Positions 30,743-39,272 are shown, counted from the stretch's first letter. The stretch is DNA of 64,000 bases from Sporosarcina ureae (GCF_002082015.1 NZ_CP015109.1:1557501-1621500); one strand, 5' to 3'. A program made the numbers and translations. Notes: generated from the sequence alone by a model not told the origin.

Positions 30743-30780
30743 AAGGGAAGGCCGCTAATTCAATAGCGACCTTCCCTTTT
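30741..30780. terminator. Bidirectional terminator
   Basis: AAAAGGGAAGG...CCTTCCCTTTT inverted repeat with T runs on both strands, between the convergent MFS gene and the small membrane-protein gene. Confidence 0.9.
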
Positions 30781-30781
30781 G

Positions 30782-31030
30782 CTAAAACAGCAAGACATAC
30801 ACTAATGCTCCAAGTGAACCTACTCCGAAAAATAAAGCCATCCAAAGCATCCATTTCGCTTCGCGCAGCAAACCTTGGTTTCTATACATAATGGTTCGTG
30901 CGGCATTAGTAAAGGTAAACATAATCAGCATGAACAGAATGGCGAATTCTAAATTCAACTTGATGATAAAATACAACGCTGCGGCTGCAGAAGCTGTAAT
31001 TGCCAAGCCCATGATCCATTTCAATTTCAT
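30782..31030 (-). CDS. Small membrane protein, unknown function
   Basis: About 82 residues starting at ATG 31030 (MKLKWIMGLA), with three hydrophobic segments separated by one short basic loop (RTIMYRNQGLLREAKW). No family is recognised. It is on the same strand as yidC, about 60 bp downstream, but the yidC terminator overlaps its ribosome-site region, so expression may depend on readthrough. A longer GTG/ATG start adding ten residues is less likely. Confidence 0.65.
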   Translation of the reverse strand: MKLKWIMGLAITASAAAALYFIIKLNLEFAILFMLIMFTFTNAARTIMYRNQGLLREAKWMLWMALFFGVGSLGALVYVLLF

Positions 31031-31059
31031 GCGACTCTTCCTCTCCCTTGTCGGCAACA

Positions 31060-31087
31060 AAAAAAGCTGGTATGCACCAGCTTTCTC
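31060..31087 (-). terminator. Terminator of yidC
   Basis: AAAGCTGGTGCATACCAGCTTTTTTT on the minus strand, just behind the yidC stop. Confidence 0.88.
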
Positions 31088-31093
31088 AGTACC

Positions 31094-31885
31094 TTACTTT
31101 TCTTCCGCGACTGGTGGTTCAACATGTTTAAAGTAAAATTTACGTCCAAGATACGTTTGGAAGATTAACAGTAAACCTCCGACTGCCCAATATAGTGGCA
31201 AAGCAGCCATTACAGTATACGAAATGAACATAATCATAATAGGTGACATGTAAATGAATAACTTCATTTGTTTCTGTTGCTGTTCAGGCATTGTCCACAA
31301 TGATACGCGTGCTTGGACAAAGTAGACAGCTCCAGCTACTAACATCATAATTAAATCCGGTTCACCAAGTTTAAACCATAAGAATTCATGATTTTTCACT
31401 TCAGGTGGTGCATAAAGGATAGCAAAGTACAAGCCCATAATGATTGGCATTTGAATCACAAGTGGTAAACAACCCATATTTAACGGATTGACACCATGCT
31501 TAGAATACAGTCCCATCATTTCCTGCTGTAACTTCATTTGCTCTTCTTTATCCTGAGATTCCTTCGATGCTTTCATACGTTTTTGGATATCTTCCATTTC
31601 TGGTCGTAGTGCATCCATCTTTACCTTCATCTCTTGTTGAGATTTATAGTTTTTTAACATCAACGGCATCAAGACGATACGAATCGCTACAGTGATCAGT
31701 ACGATCGCAAAACCATAATTACCATTGAAAGCTTCTCCTAGATAATGAAGTAGCCAATCCATCGGTCTTACAAAGGTACTGTAGAAAATACCTGTTTTGT
31801 TTTCCACACCAGAACAACCGCTCAAAAACACAGCAGTAATTGCCAATAAACTTACGAGCCCTATTCTTTTCTTCAATGGTTTCAC
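31094..31885 (-). CDS. yidC: Membrane protein insertase YidC/Oxa1 (SpoIIIJ type)
   Basis: A 263-residue lipoprotein-type YidC: signal with lipobox FLSGC (residues about 20-24), five membrane segments and the positively charged groove residue in AIRIVLMPLMLKNY. The cytoplasmic hairpin (QQEMKVKMDALRPEMEDIQKRMK) is typical. It inserts proteins into the membrane alone or with Sec. The gene stands apart from rpmH-rnpA, so it may be a second copy (YqjG/YidC2-like); the other locus is outside the window. Confidence 0.93.
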   Translation of the reverse strand: MKPLKKRIGLVSLLAITAVFLSGCSGVENKTGIFYSTFVRPMDWLLHYLGEAFNGNYGFAIVLITVAIRIVLMPLMLKNYKSQQEMKVKMDALRPEMEDIQKRMKASKESQDKEEQMKLQQEMMGLYSKHGVNPLNMGCLPLVIQMPIIMGLYFAILYAPPEVKNHEFLWFKLGEPDLIMMLVAGAVYFVQARVSLWTMPEQQQKQMKLFIYMSPIMIMFISYTVMAALPLYWAVGGLLLIFQTYLGRKFYFKHVEPPVAEEK

Positions 31886-31933
31886 CTACGCTATCTCAAA
31901 CTAAAGAAAAGTATACAGCAATTAGCGAGAAAA

Positions 31934-32716
31934 TTACAGTGAATCACCTTTTTTCATAGTAAAACGAAAGTAATTTCCATCCATGACTTTTCGAAAGCGT
32001 CGAGGTGTTAAGCCTGTATACTTTTTAAACACACGTGTGAAGTAGCTTTGGTTACAGAAATGAAAGTTCTCTGCAATTTCTGCGATCTTTAAATTAGAAA
32101 AACGTAAATAAAACTGTATCTCTTCTATTTTTCGGATAGTAATATATTCTACTAATGTTACCGATGTATGTTCTCGGAATATGCGAGAAAGGTGGCTAGT
32201 ACTTACATTAAACTGTTTGGCAATTTCCTCGACGATTAATGGCTTCTCAACGTTTTCATTTATGTACTGAATCACTTCATTGACCGTTTTATGCGAAAGA
32301 GAAGGTTTTATTTTTTCCTTGAGGATATAACAGTAGAACTCGACTAACTCATCTCCGATTTCCCTAACGTTTTCTGTATGTAAATTGTTATTGATCATTT
32401 CTATACAGGCTAAATTGAATATAAGGGCATTTTCTTCAGCGAAAATAGATTCTTTCTGTAATCGCCTTGTCATGATAGAAGATAGGATAATGAAATAATA
32501 TTTTATGACTTCAAATGAGTATTTAGGTTTATACTCATACAAAATTTCTTGAATTTCCTTAAGTGTAGAGCGTGCCTTACCTAGCTCCAAATTAAAGATC
32601 TGTGTTAGGAATTGTTGTTCTAGGTAAAAAAATAACTTCGCTCGCTCCGTATTTCCCTCTTTTTCCATAACATGAATTAAATCTAAACTAGAGGCCTCTG
32701 TTTTCTTGCCAGTCAT
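31934..32716 (-). CDS. AraC-family transcriptional regulator
   Basis: About 260 residues. The C-terminal third is a two-HTH AraC domain (VEEIAKQFNVSTSHLSRIFREHT and KIAEIAENFHFCNQSYFTRVFKKYTGLTPRRFR). The N-terminal 150 residues are helical and lack a cupin pattern, resembling uncharacterised AraC regulators of bacilli. ATG 32716 is favoured because GGGGGATATTC precedes it. No obvious regulated neighbour: yidC downstream has its own signals. Confidence 0.85.
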   Translation of the reverse strand: MTGKKTEASSLDLIHVMEKEGNTERAKLFFYLEQQFLTQIFNLELGKARSTLKEIQEILYEYKPKYSFEVIKYYFIILSSIMTRRLQKESIFAEENALIFNLACIEMINNNLHTENVREIGDELVEFYCYILKEKIKPSLSHKTVNEVIQYINENVEKPLIVEEIAKQFNVSTSHLSRIFREHTSVTLVEYITIRKIEEIQFYLRFSNLKIAEIAENFHFCNQSYFTRVFKKYTGLTPRRFRKVMDGNYFRFTMKKGDSL

Positions 32717-32838
32717 GAATATCCCCCCACTCATTCTATATATATTTATGACTACGCAAGACGTATTACTATATGTATATTATTTTACCTGATTCCCTGG
32801 GATTATCTACCCTTTATATATTTAACGCTATATATATA

Positions 32839-32871
32839 CTAAAGCGCCCCTTAAAAAGAGGCGCTTTTAGT
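32839..32871 (-). terminator. Terminator of the SigB-dependent gene
   Basis: AAAAGCGCC-TCTTTTTAAG-GGCGCTTT hairpin about 20 bp behind the 130-residue gene on the minus strand. Confidence 0.8.
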
Positions 32872-32889
32872 GTTTTAATATGGTTAGAT

Positions 32890-33282
32890 TTAGTTCGATT
32901 TATTGTCTTTTTCCGCTTCCTTAGTTGTTTCGTCCTTATTATATAATGGTTTATTGTCACTCTTATCTTCATTTTTCTTATAAAGACCATCTTTTTCTGC
33001 TGCCTTTTTATCTGGATCCTGTACTTCTTGGTTGTAATAATGAACACTTGTCTGTGCTCCTTCGGATACCATATTGTTATCTCGTAAATCGGTTGGATCT
33101 GAATGTCCTACTTTTTCAGTTGCTTGATCAACCAATTTATTGTTATTAACAAATGTGTCTACCTTTTCCTTCAACACACCCACTGTCTCCATTGCCTTAT
33201 CACGGTTTTCTTTTTTACTAAAGAAAGCGTAAGCTCCTGCTGCAAGTGTTGCCAGTAATAATCCATTTGATTTTTTAGCCAT
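32890..33282 (-). CDS. Hydrophilic protein with N-terminal hydrophobic anchor, probable SigB regulon member
   Basis: About 130 residues starting MAKKSNGLLLATLAAGAYAFFSKK: one short hydrophobic segment followed by a helical region (NRDKAMETVGVLKEKVDTFVNNNKL), reminiscent of YtxH-like stress proteins. The C-terminal half is very polar, rich in Lys, Asp, Glu and Asn, and probably disordered. No known domain is assigned. GGAGGATG precedes the ATG. A near-perfect SigB promoter lies 55 bp upstream, so it is likely induced by general stress. Confidence 0.8.
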   Translation of the reverse strand: MAKKSNGLLLATLAAGAYAFFSKKENRDKAMETVGVLKEKVDTFVNNNKLVDQATEKVGHSDPTDLRDNNMVSEGAQTSVHYYNQEVQDPDKKAAEKDGLYKKNEDKSDNKPLYNKDETTKEAEKDNKSN

Positions 33283-33337
33283 ATTTATCATCCTCCGTCG
33301 TAATGTAATTGTAGCGATTTTCTATCTACTGCTTAAT

Positions 33338-33362
33338 ATACCCAGTAGTCTTAGTTTCAAAC
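33338..33362 (-). promoter_or_regulatory. SigB-type promoter
   Basis: Minus strand GTTTGA, 13-bp spacer, GGGTAT, about 56 bp upstream of the 130-residue protein. Spacing and core elements match the promoter in the sigB operon itself. Confidence 0.85.
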
Positions 33363-33552
33363 GTTTTCAATTCAGTCAGTTACTTAACAAAAGTTCATTT
33401 AAGATATCCATCGTTATTTCCTGTTTTTGCTTAACGTATACTAGATTACTTTATCAGTTGCTTAAATAGTGGTTCTCGTTTTCGTCGCATAGTAGTTTTG
33501 CAAAGTGTAATTTGCTATACTGTGTAGAAAGAGAACTAGAGGTGAGATCACT

Positions 33553-34050
33553 ATGATTCGTAAAATGACAGTAAAAGATATTCAAGACGTTCAAGAAATT
33601 GCCCTTACCGCTTGGCAGCATACATTTTCAAAACATATACCCGCAGACGTGATTGAGACATTTATCGAGCGGACCTATTCAGATCTGATGTTGAAGAAGC
33701 AATTAGAAAGAACAATGGTTTTACTTGCGTTAGATGAGCAAGAAAATCCTGTAGGATATCTAAGCTATACACCGATTGATGTAGATGGCGAGAGTGAGGT
33801 AACAGCACTTCATATACTTCCAACACATTTGAACTGCGGATACGAAGATGCGTTATTGAAAGAAGCATTAGCTACGTTGCAGAATGCCGTTAACGTGGAT
33901 GTCTACGTCGACCAGAATGACATGACGCTTCAAGACTTCTATGCAAAACAAGGATTTAATTTCGTAGAGTCGTTCCCCGAATTATTTGAAGGCATTGCCG
34001 TAAATACTCTTCATTATACATTGCCTATTTCACAACCTGCACACACATGA
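33553..34050 (+). CDS. GNAT-family N-acetyltransferase
   Basis: A 165-residue single GNAT domain (starts MIRKMTVKDIQDVQEIALTAW; the acceptor-loop-like segment EVTALHILPTHL is followed by the C-terminal QDFYAKQGFNFVESF). The usual Q/RxxGxG/A acetyl-CoA signature is poorly conserved here (LNCGYEDALL), so catalytic competence is uncertain. Substrate unknown. Monocistronic, followed by a long hairpin. Confidence 0.75.
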   Translation: MIRKMTVKDIQDVQEIALTAWQHTFSKHIPADVIETFIERTYSDLMLKKQLERTMVLLALDEQENPVGYLSYTPIDVDGESEVTALHILPTHLNCGYEDALLKEALATLQNAVNVDVYVDQNDMTLQDFYAKQGFNFVESFPELFEGIAVNTLHYTLPISQPAHT

Positions 34051-34129
34051 AAGAAAGAGCGGGCATGGTACTTGCACCGTTGATCAAGTAGAGTATTTTG
34101 TGAAATGTAGGGTGAATACCGATCTACTA

Positions 34130-34164
34130 GCAAAGACCCTTTTCTTTAGGAAAAGGGTCTTTGC
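34130..34164. terminator. Hairpin between convergent genes
   Basis: A near-perfect inverted repeat (GCAAAGACCCTTTTC and its complement around a short loop) of 15-bp stem between the GNAT gene (+) and the DUF4064 gene (-). T-tracts beyond the stem are short, so terminator activity is inferred from position. Confidence 0.65.
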
Positions 34165-34178
34165 GTGTTTACAGCTAT

Positions 34179-34652
34179 TTAGCTCATCCAATTGGACTGT
34201 GTTGAGACGTATTCATCAGGTGAAGGTCCGGGTGCCATTGGCGGCTTCTTTGTGAAGCAAAGGATGGCCGCAATGTAGAGTAAGATGGATGCCAAGGATA
34301 GGATTCCACCTAGCAGGCCGGCAACGATGAATACTGTACCGGCTGTTTTCGGACTCTTATTGTTCCAAACTTTTACTAGACCAATAATGTTCAAAACCAA
34401 ACCTATGAAAGCTACAGCAACCAAGACCCAAATGATAGTTGAAAAAGAGCCCATGAACGACATGAACATGTCTATTTCTCCTGTGTTTAATACACCTTCA
34501 CTTACAATGCCTTCACGGAATTCATCCATGAATGTCGGATCCGTGCTTGCCATATTCCAAATGAATGCTACGAGGGCGGAACCGATCACACCTAGCGCCA
34601 ATAAAATGGCTGATATGATTCCGAGCACGCGCTCTGCTGTACGATTAATCAT
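34179..34652 (-). CDS. DUF4064-type four-segment membrane protein
   Basis: A 157-residue protein with membrane segments near residues 10-33, 70-92, 103-115 and 118-133, starting MINRTAERVLGIISAILLALGVIGSALV, which fits the DUF4064 family. The loop after TM1 holds the polar EFREGIVSEGVLN stretch. The cytoplasmic C-terminus is Pro-rich. Function unknown in the family. Confidence 0.8.
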   Translation of the reverse strand: MINRTAERVLGIISAILLALGVIGSALVAFIWNMASTDPTFMDEFREGIVSEGVLNTGEIDMFMSFMGSFSTIIWVLVAVAFIGLVLNIIGLVKVWNNKSPKTAGTVFIVAGLLGGILSLASILLYIAAILCFTKKPPMAPGPSPDEYVSTQSNWMS

Positions 34653-34766
34653 TCCACATCATCCTTTTCTGCTAGTTTGTATCTCTATTACTTATACGCT
34701 AGGAAATGAGAAAAGTTTCAAAGTGCGATGTGAAACATCCAGCACGTAGCCATTCCATCGTATATC

Positions 34767-35084
34767 TTATGCTTTTACGTCGTTATACTCATCACTTCGG
34801 TCGAACGCATTCACTACGTATGAACAGACCGCTTTCATCTTCAATCCTTTTTCACGCGCATTATTAGCCGCTTGATCAAGTAGTTTCTTTGCTACCCCTT
34901 GGCCACGTAATGAGTCATCTGTATAGGTATGTGTCATCGTCATAATCCCATTTTCTTCAGTCCACTCGATTTCCGCTTTTACATTACCCTCCACTATATA
35001 CTGATACGCATACTTCGTTCCACCTTTCTCAACAAGCTCAAAATCCATTCCTTCGCGCTGTTCTGTCTCTTTGTTTTCACTCAT
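34767..35084 (-). CDS. Small GNAT-like acetyltransferase (YidJ/PF14542 type)
   Basis: A 105-residue protein of the short GNAT clade: YAYQYIVEGNVKAEIEW, MTHTYTDDSLRGQGVAKKLLDQA (acetyl-CoA loop RGQGVA) and a C-terminal KMKAVCSYVVNAF with a conserved cysteine. Members are about 90-100 residues and probably acetylate small molecules or proteins; none has a firm substrate here. The gene has an AAAGGAGAG ribosome site and stands alone. Confidence 0.88.
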   Translation of the reverse strand: MSENKETEQREGMDFELVEKGGTKYAYQYIVEGNVKAEIEWTEENGIMTMTHTYTDDSLRGQGVAKKLLDQAANNAREKGLKMKAVCSYVVNAFDRSDEYNDVKA

Positions 35085-35139
35085 GCATATCTCTCCTTTA
35101 TAATTATTCTTCTACCCTATAGCGTACCACAATGATAAC

Positions 35140-36027
35140 TTAACTAAACAAAGATTTAAAAGAATCTGCCATATTCCTGAAAAACTCTTTTACCTTTTCC
35201 CAGAAACTTGGATCTATATCGCCCAATTTATCTTTAATTTTCGATGCCATATCGGTTAGTTGTTCATTAAGCTTCGAGAAATCGATATCCAATTTCGAAA
35301 TCCGATCCATTAAATCAATTAATAATTGACGATCTGCCTCGCTTAACTCGATATTGAATTTCTGCAATTGATCATGGACGATCTGTTCCACATCTTCCTT
35401 TGTTGCTGGCTTTTTCTCGGAAATCTGTTTTTTAATTTCCGTAAGTAATTCAGCTACTTCGTCTTGATCGACGCCTGCTTTTTCTGAGAGCTTCGTTGCC
35501 AGACTCAATTCATCATTCGCTACGTCTGTACGTTCAGTATCAAGGACCTCTCCAGACACTTCATACGCTTTGTAGATTCCAACGAGAGCTGAGTGACCTG
35601 TTACTTTTTTGGGTGCCGCCACTTCAACTACAGCATCTTCAATGCCTGCCGTCAGCATAGCAGTTGCATACATGTCCGCCGTTACTTGCGTGATATAATC
35701 CGGTGTCACAATATTGATGACGAGACCTTCGCCTTCTTCTTGTCTAGTGATTTTAGCAGAAGAATACATTCGGGCATTTCGGTCGCCACCAGGGATATAT
35801 TTGATTAAATCATTGCCGTCTACTGATAGCTCTTCTACTTCGGCTTCCTCAGCCACTTTTAGACTTTCTTTCACACTCGCTTTTTCACTATCCGATAAAT
35901 TTGAACCATATACTACAATTGGAACTCCAAGCTTTTCATTGATGACTTCATCTGCTGAGATTGAAGCGGGCGCTATAATTGCGACCATTATCATAAAAGC
36001 CAATAGAGAAGCTAATCCTCTTTTCAT
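35140..36027 (-). CDS. Exported DUF1002 protein (YpuA type)
   Basis: A 295-residue secreted protein. It has a cleavable-type signal peptide (MKRGLASLLAFMIMVAIIAPASISA), then a DUF1002 domain (about 30-190: VVYGSNLSDSEKASVKESL, SSAKITRQEEGEGLVINIVTPDYIT, GHSALVGIYKAYE) and a helical C-terminus with repeated amphipathic stretches (EQIVHDQLQKFNIELSEADRQLLIDLM). Related to B. subtilis YpuA, whose function is not established. Ribosome site AAGGAGG. Confidence 0.85.
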   Translation of the reverse strand: MKRGLASLLAFMIMVAIIAPASISADEVINEKLGVPIVVYGSNLSDSEKASVKESLKVAEEAEVEELSVDGNDLIKYIPGGDRNARMYSSAKITRQEEGEGLVINIVTPDYITQVTADMYATAMLTAGIEDAVVEVAAPKKVTGHSALVGIYKAYEVSGEVLDTERTDVANDELSLATKLSEKAGVDQDEVAELLTEIKKQISEKKPATKEDVEQIVHDQLQKFNIELSEADRQLLIDLMDRISKLDIDFSKLNEQLTDMASKIKDKLGDIDPSFWEKVKEFFRNMADSFKSLFS

Positions 36028-36093
36028 ACAGTCATTCCTCCTTGTTCTATATGTATAGATACGTTGAGGATCGTGGAAAAGTTGCGTTTATTA

Positions 36094-36945
36094 TTATATA
36101 AGAGTGGTCCAACCGTCTTGTTGTGTAATTCTTCGTTCTCTCATCAACGTGCCAAGTGCCCGTTTAAAGGCGCCCTTACTCATTTGGAACATTTCGTCGA
36201 TTTCTTCAGGGGTGGATTTATCAGTAAACGGCATTTTACCGCCCGACTGTTCTAAATAGGCTAATATTTGCTCACCATCTGACTGTAAACGATCTTGCTT
36301 TCTTGGCAGTAATGAACCGTTCATCGTACCGTCATCATGAACTTCAATAATACGAACATCGACTTCTTCACCTAATCTAGGCTCTGCTTTACGCTCCGTT
36401 TCGTGGACGAAAATACGTTGGATGTCTTCAGTCAATAAGAATGTGCCTATTGGTAGCAAGCGGTACGCTCTGGCTTTGACATTTTGATTGTACATAGTTG
36501 CTTCTGCCAATGTATAGTGCTCCTGAATTCTTTCTTCTGTCACTAGACGTCCGAATAAGTTGCCCCCAGGATCTGAACGAAGTGTCATATACAGCTCATC
36601 ACCTGGTTGTGGCCACAGTTCCTTCATTTGTGGGAAGTCCGCTCGATTGATCAGCACCTCAAAGGATGCACCGATATCTACATAGGCTCCCTCACTTCTA
36701 TCCAAACGAATCACTTTTGCCCAGCCGAATGAATGAATGGTAACTGACGGAATCTGCGCAGTGCCTGTCAGTTCGCCCCTTCTATTGATATAAAGAAAAA
36801 CTTCGATTGTCGATTGTTCCTCTGCATCCGGTGCTTCTGATTCATTCATATAGATTTCTTCTCCGGCTGCATCCAATACAAAGCGTGACCCTTCTTTGCG
36901 AAGAATTTTGAGTGTTGCGAGTGTACCTGGTTGTAGTAATGTCAT
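36094..36945 (-). CDS. cvfB: CvfB/YitL family RNA-binding regulator
   Basis: A 283-residue protein of the conserved virulence factor B family, with three S1-like OB domains (GTLATLKILRKEGSRFVLDAAGEE; WAKVIRLDRSEGAYVDIGAS; a third near 140-205) and a C-terminal winged helix (MPFTDKSTPEEIDEMFQMSKGAFKRALGTLMRERRI). CvfB affects virulence gene expression in S. aureus through RNA; targets here are unknown. Located 15 bp downstream of mntR and likely cotranscribed with it. Confidence 0.9.
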   Translation of the reverse strand: MTLLQPGTLATLKILRKEGSRFVLDAAGEEIYMNESEAPDAEEQSTIEVFLYINRRGELTGTAQIPSVTIHSFGWAKVIRLDRSEGAYVDIGASFEVLINRADFPQMKELWPQPGDELYMTLRSDPGGNLFGRLVTEERIQEHYTLAEATMYNQNVKARAYRLLPIGTFLLTEDIQRIFVHETERKAEPRLGEEVDVRIIEVHDDGTMNGSLLPRKQDRLQSDGEQILAYLEQSGGKMPFTDKSTPEEIDEMFQMSKGAFKRALGTLMRERRITQQDGWTTLI

Positions 36946-36960
36946 ATAAGATAATCCTCT

Positions 36961-37368
36961 CTAGATTGCTCTACTTTTTAACTTTTTCACAAAATCAGGA
37001 TCAGACTCGAGTGTCTCCACCAGATCGGTAATACGATCCATCGCATTCCAACTAAGGTGATGTTCAATCCCTTCTACGTCTCCGTAGATATTTTCCTCTT
37101 CCACACCAATGATACGCAGAAATTGCTCTAGTAATTCATGGCGATGCACAAGTTTTTTACCAAAGCGCAAACCGCGGTCTGTCAATGCCAAACCCCGGTA
37201 GCGCTCATAGTGCACATAGCCTTCACGATCCAGACGTTGAGCCATTTTAGTTACAGATGAAGGAAGCACAGAAAGCGCCTCTGCCACGTCAGACACACGC
37301 GCTTCACCTCTTGCTTCTAGTTGCAAATAAATTTGTTCAATATAATCTTCCATACTCGGTGTAGCCAA
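36961..37368 (-). CDS. mntR: Manganese-responsive repressor MntR
   Basis: A 135-residue DtxR-family regulator nearly colinear with B. subtilis MntR. The winged helix ([27 protein letters not shown]) precedes the metal-binding dimer helix, with His/Glu residues in [14 protein letters not shown] and [11 protein letters not shown]. It represses manganese uptake genes when Mn2+ is plentiful; none of those transporters is in this window. TTG start with GGAGG 7 bases upstream. Confidence 0.95.
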   Translation of the reverse strand: MATPSMEDYIEQIYLQLEARGEARVSDVAEALSVLPSSVTKMAQRLDREGYVHYERYRGLALTDRGLRFGKKLVHRHELLEQFLRIIGVEEENIYGDVEGIEHHLSWNAMDRITDLVETLESDPDFVKKLKSRAI

Positions 37369-37419
37369 ACTATCGCCTCCTCATTTGACTGTCAACATCT
37401 ACGAATAACTATTTTTAAA

Positions 37420-37444
37420 GTTTAAGATTTGAATGCAGGGGTAA
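37420..37444 (+). promoter_or_regulatory. SigB-type promoter for the Lmo0937-like gene
   Basis: Plus strand GTTTAA, 13-bp spacer, GGGTAA, ending 43 bp before the ATG at 37488. It has the same geometry as the sigB operon promoter. Confidence 0.85.
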
Positions 37445-37487
37445 ATTACTTACATAACAAATAACAATGAAAAGGAGTTGATTTACT

Positions 37488-37643
37488 ATGGGTCGTATAT
37501 TATGGCTTGTTATTATAGTTCTAATAGCATTATGGGTAATTGGTTTAGTAGCAAATATTGGCGGTGGCTTAATCCACACACTTTTAGTAATTGCGGGCAT
37601 TATCTTTGTCATTCAATTAATAACTGGAAGACGTTCGATATAG
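37488..37643 (+). CDS. Lmo0937-family small membrane protein
   Basis: A 51-residue protein, MGRILWLVIIVLIALWVIGL then GGGLIHTLLVIAGIIFVIQL and a basic GRRSI tail: two membrane helices joined by a glycine-rich turn. This is the pattern of the Lmo0937 family of tiny membrane proteins, whose function is unknown. AAAGGAG lies 10 bases before the ATG, and a SigB promoter precedes it, so it is probably a general-stress protein. It is convergent with the tandem GNAT gene. Confidence 0.88.
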   Translation: MGRILWLVIIVLIALWVIGLVANIGGGLIHTLLVIAGIIFVIQLITGRRSI

Positions 37644-37674
37644 TGAAAGCTGTTTTACTATGCTCCTTCTACGA

Positions 37675-38772
37675 TCAGGTAACGATTGCATACACACATG
37701 TGTTGCGCAAGCCTTGCCCATTCGCGGAAGGAGCATTTTTACGTAAAATTCCTTCTAGTTTAAAACCTGACCGTTTTGCAACTGCTCGACCTTTACTGTG
37801 GTTTTCGTCACAAACAAACTCCACCCGTGCAGCCGATAAATCTGTAAAGGCAAACTCTACAAGCTCTTTAATTGCTTCTGTCATATAACCTTCGCCTTCA
37901 AACTTCGTATCTAGCCAATACTCTACTTCAAATTTATGAATACTCCAATCGATACGATGGAAACCCGCGCTTCCTATAAATTCACCCGTTTCTCTTAAAA
38001 ACAGATGAAAGTTCAAAGATTTTCTACCGATGAATTCCGAAACTGATTGACGTACATATTCTTCCGTCGATTCGATCGTCAATTCTTTCTGCGCCCATCC
38101 AGTCCACTTTCGCAACACAGGCATTGAATGTGATACCGCACCCCAAACATCCATCGAATCATGTAATTCTGGCGCTCGAATATGTAGCCGTTCAGATTGT
38201 AGCTCCTCTTTGAAACCGGGTATGCTTTTTACATATCGATCGCGATCTTCCCAGCGCACAGGCGTTGTCGTACCAGCTTCATAATCTTCTCTAGTCATCC
38301 CATATGTCACCGCGTCATAATACGTATTCTCTTTCGGAAGGAACCATGCTTGTCGCAAATGGGCTTCCTTCACAAAACCAGCTCGCTCGAATGCTTTACG
38401 CATTGCTGCATTATCGTGGCGTGTATGTCCTTCTATACGAATTTTATGTTCCGGTAATTCGAACACGTATTGCGTGAGTTTTTTTAGCGCTCGCGAACCA
38501 TAACCGTATCCCCTGAAATCGTCCGCAATCCGCAAGTCGAATAATGGGACATCTTCTTGTAAGTCATAGACTTTTACAATCCCCACCTTTTCGTTTTCAT
38601 TGTTCTCGATCCAGAACGTCTTGACATCATCAGATGCGTAGCCACCTTCTTCTATCGACTTTTCAAGTAACTCGCGGCCTGGCTGACTACTATCATGATA
38701 AGGCCATGAGTTTGTCGTCATAAACTGAATAAGCAAATCTTGTTCTTCTATCGTCCATTCTTGTAAGCGCAT
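37675..38772 (-). CDS. Tandem GNAT acetyltransferase
   Basis: About 365 residues made of two GNAT domains. The first (about 1-170) has ADDFRGYGYGSRALKKL with an intact acetyl-CoA loop; the second (about 190-365) is of the RimJ/RimL-like type, with SAGFHRIDW, WLDTKFEGEGYMTEAIKELVEFAF and AVAKRSGFKLEGILRKN. ATG 38772 is chosen for its GGAGGAG. RimJ-like domains acetylate protein N-termini or antibiotics; the real substrates are unknown. Confidence 0.88.
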   Translation of the reverse strand: MRLQEWTIEEQDLLIQFMTTNSWPYHDSSQPGRELLEKSIEEGGYASDDVKTFWIENNENEKVGIVKVYDLQEDVPLFDLRIADDFRGYGYGSRALKKLTQYVFELPEHKIRIEGHTRHDNAAMRKAFERAGFVKEAHLRQAWFLPKENTYYDAVTYGMTREDYEAGTTTPVRWEDRDRYVKSIPGFKEELQSERLHIRAPELHDSMDVWGAVSHSMPVLRKWTGWAQKELTIESTEEYVRQSVSEFIGRKSLNFHLFLRETGEFIGSAGFHRIDWSIHKFEVEYWLDTKFEGEGYMTEAIKELVEFAFTDLSAARVEFVCDENHSKGRAVAKRSGFKLEGILRKNAPSANGQGLRNTCVYAIVT

Positions 38773-38820
38773 TAAAACTCCTCCATCATGCCTGCCTATA
38801 TACAAGCGCTTCACGTAACA

Positions 38821-39183
38821 TTACATCGTTTGCTGTGCTTCAATTGCATGTTCGTATGCAATCTTCACTAAGTCTGCAACATGTTCGTCTGCTAAAGAGT
38901 AGTATACCATCTTTCCGCGTCTTTCTGATTTAGCTAATGAATGATCCCGTAAGTAACGTAAATGGTGGGAAGCGGTAGCGGATGAAGATTGAATCACTGC
39001 CGCTACGTCACAGACGCACATTTCCGATTCCAATGTTAATGAATAAGCAATTCGCAAACGTGTTTCATCAGCCAACGCTTTAAATATTTGTACCATCTCC
39101 GTTACATCAGGCAGCTCTTTCCGTATTTTACGAACTACATTTTCATGCACTATTGTTACTTCACAAGCATCTTGATTTACCAC
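38821..39183 (-). CDS. ArsR-family metal sensor, CadC type
   Basis: A 120-residue winged-helix repressor. It keeps the CadC metal site: N-terminal Cys7 and the MCVCDVA motif (Cys56 and Cys58), with recognition helix SSATASHHLRYLRDHSL. S. aureus CadC uses the equivalent residues to bind Cd/Pb/Zn; the additional N-terminal Cys11 is absent. No cadA-type ATPase is adjacent. GTG start. A palindrome and a TTGATT-17-TATAAT promoter lie upstream. Confidence 0.88.
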   Translation of the reverse strand: MVNQDACEVTIVHENVVRKIRKELPDVTEMVQIFKALADETRLRIAYSLTLESEMCVCDVAAVIQSSSATASHHLRYLRDHSLAKSERRGKMVYYSLADEHVADLVKIAYEHAIEAQQTM

Positions 39184-39219
39184 TTTCTCACCCCATTCAT
39201 TCAGCTATAGATTACGGCA

Positions 39220-39248
39220 ATTATATAGATAGGAAGTTGAAAAATCAA
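39220..39248 (-). promoter_or_regulatory. Promoter of the CadC-like gene
   Basis: Minus strand TTGATT, 17-bp spacer, TATAAT, ending 37 bp before the GTG start. It gives the regulator a promoter independent of the mrp operon. Confidence 0.75.
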
Positions 39249-39256
39249 TTGACTCT

Positions 39257-39272
39257 TTGTTCATTTGAACAA
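39257..39272. promoter_or_regulatory. Palindrome upstream of the CadC-like gene, possible operator
   Basis: TTGTTCATTTGAACAA, two perfect 7-base arms around two bases, just upstream of the -35 of the regulator's promoter. ArsR/SmtB repressors bind AT-rich imperfect palindromes containing TCAAAT-type halves, so autoregulation is plausible. It lies beside the mrpG stop. Confidence 0.55.

Noticed and set aside
35100..35125. Possible SigB -10 (GGGTAG) upstream of the small GNAT gene
   Set aside because: No GTTT element at 12-15 bp spacing.
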